A DNA stretch of 52,127 bases from the NCBI RefSeq assembly GCF_001642795.1, contig NZ_LKEH01000043.1, positions 45,647 through 97,773 on the forward strand, read 5' to 3'. This stretch comes from Pseudomonas viridiflava (GTDB lineage Bacteria; Pseudomonadota; Gammaproteobacteria; Pseudomonadales; Pseudomonadaceae). The stretch's first letter is position 1; every line of letters starts with the position of its first letter. Positions 39,831 through 50,031 of this stretch are shown here, piece by piece. A model generated the notes under the pieces. It was not told the DNA's origin and did not search any database. It saw only the letters and a program-made list of their open reading frames with translations. The translations under genes were made by a program, and so were the position numbers.

Positions 39831-42443
39831 TCAACGCTTGTCTTCGACCTTCCAGGCGCTGCCATCGTAGAACGCACGCCAGCCGGTAGGCTTGCCTTCA
39901 ACCTCGGTCTGCACGTACTGCTCCTTGGTCTTGCGACTGTAACGGATCACCGACGGACGGCCGTCCGGATCCTTCTTCGGCGCTTCGCAGAGGAAGTGAT
40001 ACTTCGGATCGATCTCGTCCTTGTGCGGCGCGATCTCGATCACCAGCGGTGCGCGGGTCTCACGGTTTTTCGGGAACTGACTGGCCGCCAGGAACAACCC
40101 GGAAGCGCCATCACGCAGGATGTACGTGTCATCAACCTTGTCGCACTTGAGTTCCGGCATCTTGACCGGATCCATCTTGGGCGGTGCCGCGTCGCCACTC
40201 TTGAGCAGCTTGCGGGTGTTCTTGCACTCAGGGTTGGTGCAGCCGAAGAACTTGCCGAAACGGCCGGTCTTGAGCTGCATCTCGCTGCCACATTTGTCGC
40301 ATTCCAGGCTCGGGCCTTCGTAGCCCTTGATCCGGTAGGTGCCCTTCTCGATCTCGTAGCCAGTGCAATCCGGGTTGTTACCACAGATGTGCAGCTTGTG
40401 ATTCTCGTCCAGCAGATAGGCATCCATGGCCGTGCTGCAGATCGGGCAGCGATGCTTGCCGCGCAGAACCCTGGACTCGGACTCACCCTCGTCGTCCTCG
40501 GCGATTTCGTCGCCAGGCGTGAGATTGACGGTAGCCTTGCAGCGCTCCTTGGGTGGCAGGCTGTAGCCCGAACAACCGAGGAACACGCCGGTGGAGGCGG
40601 TACGAATCTGCATCGGACGATCACAGACCTTGCACGGAATGTCGGTCATGACCGGCTGGTTGGCGCGCATGCCGCTGTCCGGCGCTTCGGCCACTTCCAG
40701 CTTTTTGCGGAAATCGCCGTAGAACTCGTCCAGCACGTTCTTCCAGTCGCGTTGTCCCTGGGCCACGTCGTCGAGGTTTTCTTCCATGCCGGCGGTGAAG
40801 CCGTAGTCCATCAGGTTGGCAAAGCTCTCGGACAGGCGACCGGTGACGATGTCACCCATCTTTTCCGAATAGAAGCGGCGATTGTGAAGCGCCACGTAGC
40901 CGCGGTCCTGAATGGTCGAAATAATCGCTGCGTACGTCGATGGACGGCCGATACCGCGCTTTTCCATTTCCTTGACCAGGCTCGCTTCGGAGTAACGCGC
41001 TGGCGGCTTGGTGAAGTGCTGGGTCGGATCGAGCTTGTTCAGCTTCAGGGTTTCGCCCTGCGCCATGTCCGGCAAGACGTCGTCGTCGCCAGGCTTGGCC
41101 ATTTGCGGCAAGACGCGGGTATAGCCGTCGAACTTGAGAATGCGACCCTTGGCACGCAGCTCGAAATCGCTGGCGGCAACACTGACGGTGGTCGACAGGT
41201 ATTGCGCAGGCGGCATCTGGCAGGCCACGAACTGGCGCCAGATCAGCTCATACAGGCGCTCGGCGTCGCGCTCCATGCCCGACAGCTTGGACGGGTGCAT
41301 GTTGACGTCGGACGGACGAATCGCTTCGTGAGCCTCCTGTGCGCCTTCCTTGCTGCTGTAGACGTTCGGCGATTCCGGCAGGTACTTCTTGCCGAACTCG
41401 GTTTCGATGTAATCGCGCGCCATGCTCACCGCGTCGGCCGACAGGTTGGTCGAGTCGGTACGCATATAAGTGATGTAGCCAGCTTCATACAAGCGCTGGG
41501 CCATCATCATGGTCTTCTTCACGCCGTAGCCCAGACGATTGCTCGCTGCCTGCTGCAGGGTTGAAGTGATGAACGGCGCCGACGGCTTGCTGCTGGTCGG
41601 TTTGTCTTCACGCTTGATGATGCTGTAGCTGGAAGCCTTGAGCTTTTCCAGCGCGGCCATGGCCTGCGCTTCGTTCAACGGCTTGAAGGCTTCGCCGTTT
41701 TCACGGGCGACTTCGAAACGCACGTTGGCGCCCTTGGCAGTGCCCAGATCGGCGTGGATTTCCCAATATTCTTCGGGATTGAACGCACGGATTTCGCGCT
41801 CACGCTCCACCACCAGCTTCACGGCAACCGACTGCACCCGGCCTGCGGAAAGGCCGCGAGCGACTTTCTGCCACAGCAGCGGCGAAACCATGTAACCGAC
41901 CACGCGGTCCAGGAAGCGACGCGCCTGCTGGGCGTTGACCCGCGCAATGTCCAGCTCGCCCGGTTTGGAGAAGGCTTCCTGAATGGCTTTCTTGGTGATC
42001 TCGTTGAACACCACGCGCTTGTAGCGGCTATCGTCGCCGCCAATGGCTTCGCGCAGGTGCCAGGCAATAGCTTCCCCTTCGCGGTCCAAGTCCGTCGCGA
42101 GATAGATGGTGTCGGCATCCTTGGCGAGCTTGCGCAGCTCTTCGATCACCTTCTCCTTGCCGGGAAGGATTTCGTACTTGGCTTTCCAGCCATGCTCCGG
42201 ATCGACGCCCATGCGTGAGACCAGCTGGCGCTGCGCCTTTTCTTTCGGCGTCAGTACCGGGCCCTCGCCTGCGGCGGCCTTGCCACGCTTGGCGGCAGGC
42301 TCTTTGGCAGCACTGGCCGAACCGCTGGTGGGCAGGTCTCGGATATGGCCGATACTCGACTTCACCACGTACTGGTTGCCCAAATACTTGTTGATGGTCT
42401 TGGCCTTAGCCGGGGATTCCACGATGACCAGCGATTTGCCCAT
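39831..42443 (-). CDS. topA: DNA topoisomerase I
   Basis: 870 residues, type IA topoisomerase. TOPRIM domain with VIVESPAKAKTI and the metal-binding DLDREGE (118-124); catalytic Tyr326 in YITYMRTDSTNLS. Three C-terminal four-cysteine zinc ribbons follow: CKVCDRP...C...C, CPICSTAMDAY...CGNNPDC, CDKCGSEMQ...CTNPEC. It relaxes negative supercoils. A lysine/alanine insert (AAKEPAAKRGKAAAGEGP, about 45-62) sits in the TOPRIM region. A good promoter lies upstream. Confidence 0.97.
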   Translation of the reverse strand: MGKSLVIVESPAKAKTINKYLGNQYVVKSSIGHIRDLPTSGSASAAKEPAAKRGKAAAGEGPVLTPKEKAQRQLVSRMGVDPEHGWKAKYEILPGKEKVIEELRKLAKDADTIYLATDLDREGEAIAWHLREAIGGDDSRYKRVVFNEITKKAIQEAFSKPGELDIARVNAQQARRFLDRVVGYMVSPLLWQKVARGLSAGRVQSVAVKLVVEREREIRAFNPEEYWEIHADLGTAKGANVRFEVARENGEAFKPLNEAQAMAALEKLKASSYSIIKREDKPTSSKPSAPFITSTLQQAASNRLGYGVKKTMMMAQRLYEAGYITYMRTDSTNLSADAVSMARDYIETEFGKKYLPESPNVYSSKEGAQEAHEAIRPSDVNMHPSKLSGMERDAERLYELIWRQFVACQMPPAQYLSTTVSVAASDFELRAKGRILKFDGYTRVLPQMAKPGDDDVLPDMAQGETLKLNKLDPTQHFTKPPARYSEASLVKEMEKRGIGRPSTYAAIISTIQDRGYVALHNRRFYSEKMGDIVTGRLSESFANLMDYGFTAGMEENLDDVAQGQRDWKNVLDEFYGDFRKKLEVAEAPDSGMRANQPVMTDIPCKVCDRPMQIRTASTGVFLGCSGYSLPPKERCKATVNLTPGDEIAEDDEGESESRVLRGKHRCPICSTAMDAYLLDENHKLHICGNNPDCTGYEIEKGTYRIKGYEGPSLECDKCGSEMQLKTGRFGKFFGCTNPECKNTRKLLKSGDAAPPKMDPVKMPELKCDKVDDTYILRDGASGLFLAASQFPKNRETRAPLVIEIAPHKDEIDPKYHFLCEAPKKDPDGRPSVIRYSRKTKEQYVQTEVEGKPTGWRAFYDGSAWKVEDKR

Positions 42444-42502
42444 GGATCAGAAAATTCCTGAATACTAGATGAAAGACAATGACGAGCTTGTAAAGGCCAC
42501 GC

Positions 42503-42531
42503 TATATATAGTGGCTACAAGGTGAGGTCAA
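42503..42531 (-). promoter_or_regulatory. Candidate topA promoter
   Basis: On the minus strand: TTGACC (42526-42531), 17-base spacer, TATATA (42503-42508). It lies about 60 bases before the topA ATG. Confidence 0.6.
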
Positions 42532-42556
42532 GCACAGCCTGTTGTGAATTTGCGCG

Positions 42557-42793
42557 TCACGAACCCGAAAACAGGCTCGGTTCGGCCTGGACCAAAGCAA
42601 AGCGCGGGACTTGCTCGCCGTCAACCTCGACGGACTCCAGGAACATATCCAACGGACGAACCCACATGCCGAAATCACCGTAGAGCGCCTGATAGAACAC
42701 GACGTCTTCTTCGGTTTCAGAATGCTTCGCCACACTGAACACCCGGTATTCCGGACCTTTATAGTGGCGGTAGAGCCCTGGTTGCAGTTGCAT
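42557..42793 (-). CDS. DUF1653 family protein
   Basis: 78 residues, DUF1653. QLQPGLYRHYKGPEYRVFSVAKHSET and VVFYQALYGDFGMWVRPLDMFLE are the characteristic small beta-barrel blocks. Function unknown. The start at 42793 was chosen because the domain begins there and the preceding nine residues of the longer frame do not fit. It is upstream of topA on the same strand, with the topA promoter between them. Confidence 0.87.
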   Translation of the reverse strand: MQLQPGLYRHYKGPEYRVFSVAKHSETEEDVVFYQALYGDFGMWVRPLDMFLESVEVDGEQVPRFALVQAEPSLFSGS

Positions 42794-42873
42794 GGTGCAG
42801 CCCTCGTGAAACGGGTTCAAAACAGAAACACAGCCTTAACATTGGGGTTAAAACCGCTTTTTCAAAAATACAA

Positions 42874-42898
42874 AAGCCGGAGCATCAAGCCCCGGCTT
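42874..42898 (-). terminator. Terminator of fadBA
   Basis: AAGCCGG (42874-42880) pairs with CCGGCTT (42892-42898). On the minus strand TTTTGTATTTTTG follows. It lies 18 bases after the fadA stop. Confidence 0.85.
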
Positions 42899-42915
42899 GC
42901 ATCACGTCAGGCAGA

Positions 42916-44091
42916 TCAGACGCGTTCGAAAACGGTCGCGATACCCTGTCCCAGTCCGATACACATGGTGGAAACCCCGAGGTTGCCGCCATTCTGCTTC
43001 ATGACATTGAGCAAGGTGCCGGAGATGCGCGCACCGGAACATCCAAATGGATGGCCCAGAGCGATGGCGCCGCCATGCAGGTTAACCTTCTCGTTCATCT
43101 TGTCGAGCACTTTCAAATCTTTCAGCACGGGCAGAGCCTGTGCAGCGAACGCTTCGTTGAGCTCGAAGAAGTCGATATCGGCGATGCCCAGGCCTGCACG
43201 CTTGAGTGCTTTCTGGGTCGCAGGTACTGGGCCATAGCCCATAATTGCAGGGTCCACACCGGCAACGGCCATCGAGCGGATCACCGCCATTGGCTGGATG
43301 CCGAGGTCCTTGGCACGCTGCGCCGACATCACGATCATGCATGACGCGCCATCGGTGATCTGCGAAGACGTGCCCGCTGTCACGGTGCCACCTTTCGGAT
43401 TGAATGCCGGCTTGAGCGCCGCCAGACTTTCCAGGGTGGTGTCCGGACGAATGGTTTCATCGTAGTCGAAGACCTTGAGGAAGCCGTTCTCGTCATAACC
43501 CTGCATTGGGATGATCTCGTCCTTGAACTTGCCCTCCAGCGTCGCCTTGTGGGCGAGCTGGTGGGAGCGCAGGCCAAAGGCATCCTGTTGCTCGCGGGTA
43601 ATGCCGTGCATCTTGCCGAGCATTTCTGCGGTCAGCCCCATCATGCCCGACGCCTTGGCGGCATACAGCGACATGTGCGGGTTGGGATCGACGCCGTGCA
43701 TCATGCTGACGTGGCCCATGTGCTCCACGCCGCCGATGACGAATACATCGCCGTTGCCGGTCATGATCGCCTGCGCAGCGGTGTGCAGCGCGCTCATGGA
43801 CGAACCGCACAGGCGGCTCACGGTCTGGGCGGCAGAGGTGTGCGGGATCTGGGTCAGCAGCGACGCCATGCGCGCGATGTTCCAGCCCTGCTCCAGGGTC
43901 TGGTTGACGCAGCCCCAGATCACGTCCTCGACTTCCGCCGGGTCGATCTTGTCGTTGCGCTCCAGCAGCTTGCTGATCAGGTGCGCAGACATGTCTTCGG
44001 CGCGGGTATTGCGGTGCATGCCACCCTTGGAGCGGCCCATCGGGGTGCGACCGAAGTCGACAATCACGACGTCTCTTGGATTCAAGCTCAT
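42916..44091 (-). CDS. fadA: Acetyl-CoA C-acyltransferase (3-ketoacyl-CoA thiolase) FadA
   Basis: 391 residues, the usual FadA length. Nucleophile Cys95 in VSRLCGSSMSALH, FELNEAFAAQ, GGAIALGHPFGCSGAR with the catalytic His, and CIGLGQGIA with the second Cys. It is the beta-subunit of the fatty-acid oxidation complex and cleaves 3-ketoacyl-CoA to acetyl-CoA. The start at 44091 has GAGGA upstream; a frame running up to 44277 would overlap fadB. It lies 22 bases after fadB. Confidence 0.97.
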   Translation of the reverse strand: MSLNPRDVVIVDFGRTPMGRSKGGMHRNTRAEDMSAHLISKLLERNDKIDPAEVEDVIWGCVNQTLEQGWNIARMASLLTQIPHTSAAQTVSRLCGSSMSALHTAAQAIMTGNGDVFVIGGVEHMGHVSMMHGVDPNPHMSLYAAKASGMMGLTAEMLGKMHGITREQQDAFGLRSHQLAHKATLEGKFKDEIIPMQGYDENGFLKVFDYDETIRPDTTLESLAALKPAFNPKGGTVTAGTSSQITDGASCMIVMSAQRAKDLGIQPMAVIRSMAVAGVDPAIMGYGPVPATQKALKRAGLGIADIDFFELNEAFAAQALPVLKDLKVLDKMNEKVNLHGGAIALGHPFGCSGARISGTLLNVMKQNGGNLGVSTMCIGLGQGIATVFERV

Positions 44092-44113
44092 ACGTTCATT
44101 CCTCAGAAGGCGC

Positions 44114-46261
44114 TTAACCGAAGAAGCTCTGGCCATTTCGGGCCATCTCACGCAGCTTCGCGGTCGGTTGATACAAGGCACCCAGCTCGGCATATTGGTC
44201 AGCGAGGGCAACGAATTCGGCAACACCGATCGAGTCGATGTAACGCAGCGCACCACCACGGAATGGAGGGAAACCAATACCGTAGATCAGGCCCATGTCG
44301 GCTTCGGCGGCGGTTTCAACGATACCGTCTTCCAGACAGCGCACGGTTTCCATGCACAGCGGGATCATCATCCAGTTGATGATGTCTTCATCGGTGACTT
44401 CACGCTGTTCGAAAACGATCGGCTTGAGCACGTCCAGCACAGCCGGATCGTTGACCTTCTTCGGCTTGCCTTTCTTGTCCATCTCGTAGGCGTAGAAGCC
44501 CTTGCCGTTCTTCTGACCCAGGCGATTGGCTTCGTACAGCACGTCGACGGCAGAACGACGGTCGTCCTTCATACGGTCCGGGAAGCCCTCGGCCATGACG
44601 TCTCGACCGTGGTGGCCGGTGTCGATGCCGACTACGTCCATCAGGTACGCCGGGCCCATCGGCCAGCCGAACTTTTCCATGACCTTGTCGATGCGCACGA
44701 AGTCGACGCCAGCGCTGACCAGTTTGGCGAAACCGCCGAAATACGGGAACAGCACACGGTTGACCAGGAAGCCCGGGCAGTCGTTGACCACGATCGGGTT
44801 CTTGCCCATCTTCTTGGCGTAAGCGACGGTGGTGGCCACCGCTTCTTCGCTGGACTTCTCACCACGGATCACTTCAACCAGCGGCATCATGTGCACCGGA
44901 TTGAAGAAGTGCATGCCCACGAAGTTTTCCGGGCGCTTGAGCGCCTTCGCCAGCAGGCTGATCGAGATGGTCGAGGTGTTCGACGCCAGAATGGTGTTTT
45001 CACCCACCTGCGCTTCGACTTCAGCCAGAACGGCCTGTTTGACCTTCGGGTTCTCGACCACGGCTTCAACAACCAGATCGACGTTGCCGAAGTCACCGTA
45101 GGACAGCGTAGGACGAATCGCATTGAGCGCTTCGGCCATCTTCGCAGCCGTCAGACGGCCCTTGTCGACGCGGTTACCCAGCAGTTTCGACGCTTCGTTC
45201 AGACCCAGTTGAATGGCCTCTTCGCGAATGTCCTTCATCAGGATCGGCGTGCCCTTGACCGCCGACTGGTACGCGATGCCGCCACCCATGATGCCAGCGC
45301 CCAGTACAGCCGCCTGCTTCACGTCTTTTGCGATTTCGTCGTAACCCTTGGCTTTCTTTTTCAGTTCCTGATCGTTCAGGAACAGGCCGATCAGACTCTG
45401 CGCAGCAGAGGTCTTGGCCATTTTCACGAAACCCGCAGCTTCGATCTCCAGCGCCTTGTCACGACCGAAGTTCGCGGCTTTCTGGATGGTCTTGATCGCT
45501 TCGACCGGTGCCGGATAGTTGGGGCCGGCCTGACCTGCGACAAAACCCTTGGCGGTTTCGAATGCCATCATCTGCTCGATAGCGTTGAGCTTGAGCTTGT
45601 CCAGCTTGGGCTGACGCTTGGCCTTGAAATCGAACTCGCCGGAAATGGCGCGCTTGATCAGGTCCAGCGCCGCAGCCTGTAGTTTTTCAGGTGCAACGAC
45701 TGCATCCACAGCGCCGACCTTGAGAGCGTCTTCGGCAGCGTTTTCCTTGCCGGACGCAATCCACTCGATTGCATTGTCGGCACCGATGATGCGCGGCAGA
45801 CGAACCGTGCCGCCGAAGCCCGGGTACAGACCCAGCTTGACTTCCGGCAGGCCGATCTTCGCAGTGCTCGACATGACGCGGTAATCGGCCGCCAGGCACA
45901 TTTCGAGGCCACCGCCCAGCGCGATGCCGTTGATGGCGACGACTGTCGGCACGCCAAGGTCTTCGAAATCACTGAAGATCCGGTTGGCTTCGAGGTTGCC
46001 AGCGACCAGCTCGGCTTCGGGCAACTTGAAGTTGTCGACAAACTCGGTGATGTCAGCGCCGACGATGAATGCATCTTTGCCGCTGGTGACGATCACACCT
46101 TTGACCGACGCGTCAGCCTTGACAGCATCCACTGCCTGACGCAGTTCGTTGAGGGTGAGACGGTTGAACTTGTTGACGGACTCACCCTTGAGGTCGAAAT
46201 TCAATTCGACGATGCCACTTTCAAGAGCCTTAACCGTGATGGCTTTACCTTCGTAAATCAT
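44114..46261 (-). CDS. fadB: Fatty-acid oxidation complex alpha subunit FadB
   Basis: 715 residues. N-terminal crotonase domain (about 1-190: VIVTSGKDAFIVGADITEF, INGIALGGGLEMCLAADYRV, GLPEVKLGLYPGFGGTVRLPR) gives enoyl-CoA hydratase and isomerase activity. The middle 3-hydroxyacyl-CoA dehydrogenase has GAGIMGGGIAYQ, NTSTISI and GMHFFNPVHMMPLVEV. The ATG at 46261 has GGAGA upstream. The long upstream region holds a perfect PsrA operator and two near-perfect ones, so fatty acids should induce it. Confidence 0.97.
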   Translation of the reverse strand: MIYEGKAITVKALESGIVELNFDLKGESVNKFNRLTLNELRQAVDAVKADASVKGVIVTSGKDAFIVGADITEFVDNFKLPEAELVAGNLEANRIFSDFEDLGVPTVVAINGIALGGGLEMCLAADYRVMSSTAKIGLPEVKLGLYPGFGGTVRLPRIIGADNAIEWIASGKENAAEDALKVGAVDAVVAPEKLQAAALDLIKRAISGEFDFKAKRQPKLDKLKLNAIEQMMAFETAKGFVAGQAGPNYPAPVEAIKTIQKAANFGRDKALEIEAAGFVKMAKTSAAQSLIGLFLNDQELKKKAKGYDEIAKDVKQAAVLGAGIMGGGIAYQSAVKGTPILMKDIREEAIQLGLNEASKLLGNRVDKGRLTAAKMAEALNAIRPTLSYGDFGNVDLVVEAVVENPKVKQAVLAEVEAQVGENTILASNTSTISISLLAKALKRPENFVGMHFFNPVHMMPLVEVIRGEKSSEEAVATTVAYAKKMGKNPIVVNDCPGFLVNRVLFPYFGGFAKLVSAGVDFVRIDKVMEKFGWPMGPAYLMDVVGIDTGHHGRDVMAEGFPDRMKDDRRSAVDVLYEANRLGQKNGKGFYAYEMDKKGKPKKVNDPAVLDVLKPIVFEQREVTDEDIINWMMIPLCMETVRCLEDGIVETAAEADMGLIYGIGFPPFRGGALRYIDSIGVAEFVALADQYAELGALYQPTAKLREMARNGQSFFG

Positions 46262-46411
46262 CAACTGATCTCCACAATATGGAAGCTGAACAATACCCGC
46301 CGAACCTTAACGTTCAGCGGGACTACGACGTCGCCGTCGATGAACACGCCAAATCACACGTACATCCGCTGCGACGAGGTAGCCAGGATTCTGTCAGAGC
46401 CGTCTGACGAC

Positions 46412-46438
46412 CAAACGCTCATTTCATACGCCCGTTTG
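46412..46438 (-). promoter_or_regulatory. Two near-perfect PsrA-type sites upstream of fadB
   Basis: CAAAC-gctc-ATTTC (46412-46425) and CATAC-gccc-GTTTG (46425-46438) each differ from the consensus at one or two positions and share one base. A perfect TTGACA (46476-46481, minus strand) lies just upstream, but the matching -10 (GATGGT) is poor, so the fadBA promoter is not fixed. Confidence 0.5.
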
Positions 46439-46540
46439 ATTTGGGTACGCACACCATCAGGCAAAACCGGATAATTGTCAATTCGCCAAAACACCCATAA
46501 AAACGGCGGATTGCAAAAGGCACAAGCGATTCCTGACCAG

Positions 46541-46554
46541 CAAACCGATGTTTG
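46541..46554 (-). promoter_or_regulatory. Perfect PsrA operator upstream of fadB
   Basis: CAAACCGATGTTTG, CAAAC-N4-GTTTG, the same form as at 37545-37558. It lies 280 bases before the fadB start. Confidence 0.75.
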
Positions 46555-46687
46555 ATTTGCCACCATTCAACAAAGTGATAATGCGAAGATCAGCTCAAAG
46601 CCCGCAGATTCTGCACCGTTGAGGCTCATTTGAGAGATGCGTCGAGAAAAACGCGACAAAAGAGAGCAGAAGGTCTAGAGTCAGCGA

Positions 46688-46830
46688 ACTGCGCCACAAG
46701 AGGCCCGCGATGATTGCGATCACGGGTGCGCAGCGGTGATAACCGGCATTCAGCTACTGGGTGCCGGCATACCAGGAATTATCGGCCTGCCTGGCCAACC
46801 CCGGCCCGATGTTGTTATCGGGCTTTTTAT
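46688..46830 (+). ncRNA. Candidate structured small RNA between fadB and a minus-strand gene
   Basis: A plus-strand unit of about 140 bases without a convincing protein. It starts after a possible promoter (GCGACA at 46653-46658, 17-base spacer, TAGAGT at 46676-46681). It contains CCCG-c-GAT/ATC-a-CGGG, CCGGCA/TGCCGG and GGCC/GGCC hairpins, then a clear terminator (46804-46830). No annotated gene reads into it on this strand. A GTG-start reading frame from 46736 runs through the terminator and is not credible. Not a family I recognise. Confidence 0.4.
46804..46830 (+). terminator. Orphan plus-strand intrinsic terminator
   Basis: GCCCGAT (46804-46810) pairs perfectly with ATCGGGC (46817-46823), six-base loop, followed by TTTTTATT. 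The T-run exists only on the plus strand, where no upstream protein gene is present. Confidence 0.8.
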
Positions 46831-46851
46831 TGCCTGCGATTCGGCGGGTAT

Positions 46852-47289
46852 TCAGGCCAGCGCCTTGAGCACGGCATTAATACGCTGCAACACATCTGCC
46901 TCTCCCTGCTCGGCCCAATACACCGCAATCATTTGCGAATCCGCCTCGACCTTGAAGACATCAGCCGGTAGCGTGCTGAAGTGCGTCAGCAATGCGACGT
47001 CCTCGCAGGGCTCGCGCCAGCGGTTAACCCAGATTCCCGGCTCCGTCTGCCAATAGGTCCAGACATCGGGCTTCGAGCTTCTGCGTGGCCGATGGTACTG
47101 CGCGCACGGACTGGGCGGCTGCCTGGGAAGCCAGTGAGGCCACTCCTGGGGCGCAAGCTGCATGGCCATGCCGATACGCCGCGCTTCCATGCGCAAGGCC
47201 ATCCTGCCGCTCTGATGACGCGACGGACGCAACCACACAAGTGGGCTCAACATCACACAAATGATTGACAGGACTATCCAGACCGTCAT
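46852..47289 (-). CDS. Conserved hypothetical membrane-anchored protein
   Basis: 145 residues. One N-terminal membrane helix (MTVWIVLSIICVMLSPLVWL), then a soluble domain with RMALRMEARRIGMAMQLAP, a tryptophan-rich segment (VWTYWQTEPGIWVNRW) and a C-terminal SQMIAVYWAEQGEADVLQRI. No named family recognised; a gene of this type occupies the same place in other pseudomonads. The start at 47289 puts the helix at the N-terminus; the longer frame to 47346 is unlikely. Confidence 0.8.
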   Translation of the reverse strand: MTVWIVLSIICVMLSPLVWLRPSRHQSGRMALRMEARRIGMAMQLAPQEWPHWLPRQPPSPCAQYHRPRRSSKPDVWTYWQTEPGIWVNRWREPCEDVALLTHFSTLPADVFKVEADSQMIAVYWAEQGEADVLQRINAVLKALA

Positions 47290-47414
47290 ATTTCTTGCCC
47301 CCGCCCGATTCAGGCTAAACAACAATTTGAAAACAGTGGCTTGCACGGGGTCTGCCCAGATGCGAACGAAAGAGCCATACTCACCCTATCGCAACCCTCT
47401 CGGAGGACACCCTC

Positions 47415-47855
47415 ATGTCGTATCAACATATTCTGGTTGCCATTGACCTCACCGACGAATGCAGTGCGGTGCTCAAGCGTGCACTGGAGCTGGCAAAAGA
47501 GAGCAATGCGAAGCTGTCCACGGTGCACATCGTCGAACCGATGGCGATGGCCTTCGGGGGCGACGTTCCAATGGACCTGTCTCAGCTGCAACAACAGCAG
47601 TTCGATCAGGCCAAGGAAAAACTGGAAAAGCTGAAGATCACTCATCCTGACCTGAGAGCCGGCGAAAGCCATCTGGTGTATGGACAGCCGCGCCAGGAAA
47701 TTCACCAACTCGCCAGCAAGCAGGACTGCGACCTGATCGTCATCGGCAGCCATGGCCGCCACGGCCTCGCGCTACTGCTCGGCTCCACTGCCAATGACGT
47801 TCTGCACGGCGCACCGTGCGATGTGCTGGCGGTACGTCTCAAGAAGTCCGAATAA
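47415..47855 (+). CDS. Universal stress protein
   Basis: 146 residues, UspA family. QHILVAIDLTDECSAVLKRALELA at the N-terminus and the ATP-binding motif GSHGRHGLALLLGST (G-2x-G-9x-G-S/T type) followed by APCDVLAVR at the C-terminus. It should bind ATP and dimerise; Usp proteins help survival in stationary phase or low oxygen. GGAGG precedes the ATG. It is a single-gene unit. Confidence 0.94.
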   Translation: MSYQHILVAIDLTDECSAVLKRALELAKESNAKLSTVHIVEPMAMAFGGDVPMDLSQLQQQQFDQAKEKLEKLKITHPDLRAGESHLVYGQPRQEIHQLASKQDCDLIVIGSHGRHGLALLLGSTANDVLHGAPCDVLAVRLKKSE

Positions 47856-47872
47856 CCTCGGCATGAAGGCGA

Positions 47873-47897
47873 AAAGCCCGGACATGATCCGGGCTTT
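47873..47897. terminator. Bidirectional terminator between usp and uup
   Basis: AAAGCCCGGA (47873-47882) pairs perfectly with TCCGGGCTTT (47888-47897), five-base loop, flanked by CTGCTTTTAA on the plus strand and CGCC on the other. Confidence 0.85.
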
Positions 47898-47917
47898 CTG
47901 CTTTTAACGTCAGAGGA

Positions 47918-49828
<1,911 letters not shown>

Positions 49829-50031
49829 GAGCTTCTCCAAAAACCGGGCGCGCATTCTACCTGAGATAGCCGGTGGATGTCGGGATTCGTCGTGCAGGCG
49901 GTCGACATATGCCTTCCTTATACCCGCGAATTATTTCTTCATGAGTCAAGCTCGTCGGCAGTGCTTTCACGATGAGCTGGCAAAAGGCTAAGCTAGCGGC
50001 ACTTTTCACGACTCATCTGCTCGGAAGTCTC

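Noticed and set aside
39810..41564. Long plus-strand open frame of 584 codons opposite topA
   Set aside because: It mirrors topA in a high-GC sequence, has no ribosome-binding site, and the minus strand encodes an unmistakable topoisomerase I.
43511..45682. 723-codon plus-strand open frame opposite fadA and fadB
   Set aside because: It crosses two real genes and their gap and has the composition of an antisense shadow (rich in His, Arg, Gln).
46736..47056. GTG-start frame with a collagen-like GxP pattern (GIPGIIGLPGQP)
   Set aside because: It runs straight through an intrinsic terminator and into the antisense of the next gene; the repeat is short and probably chance.
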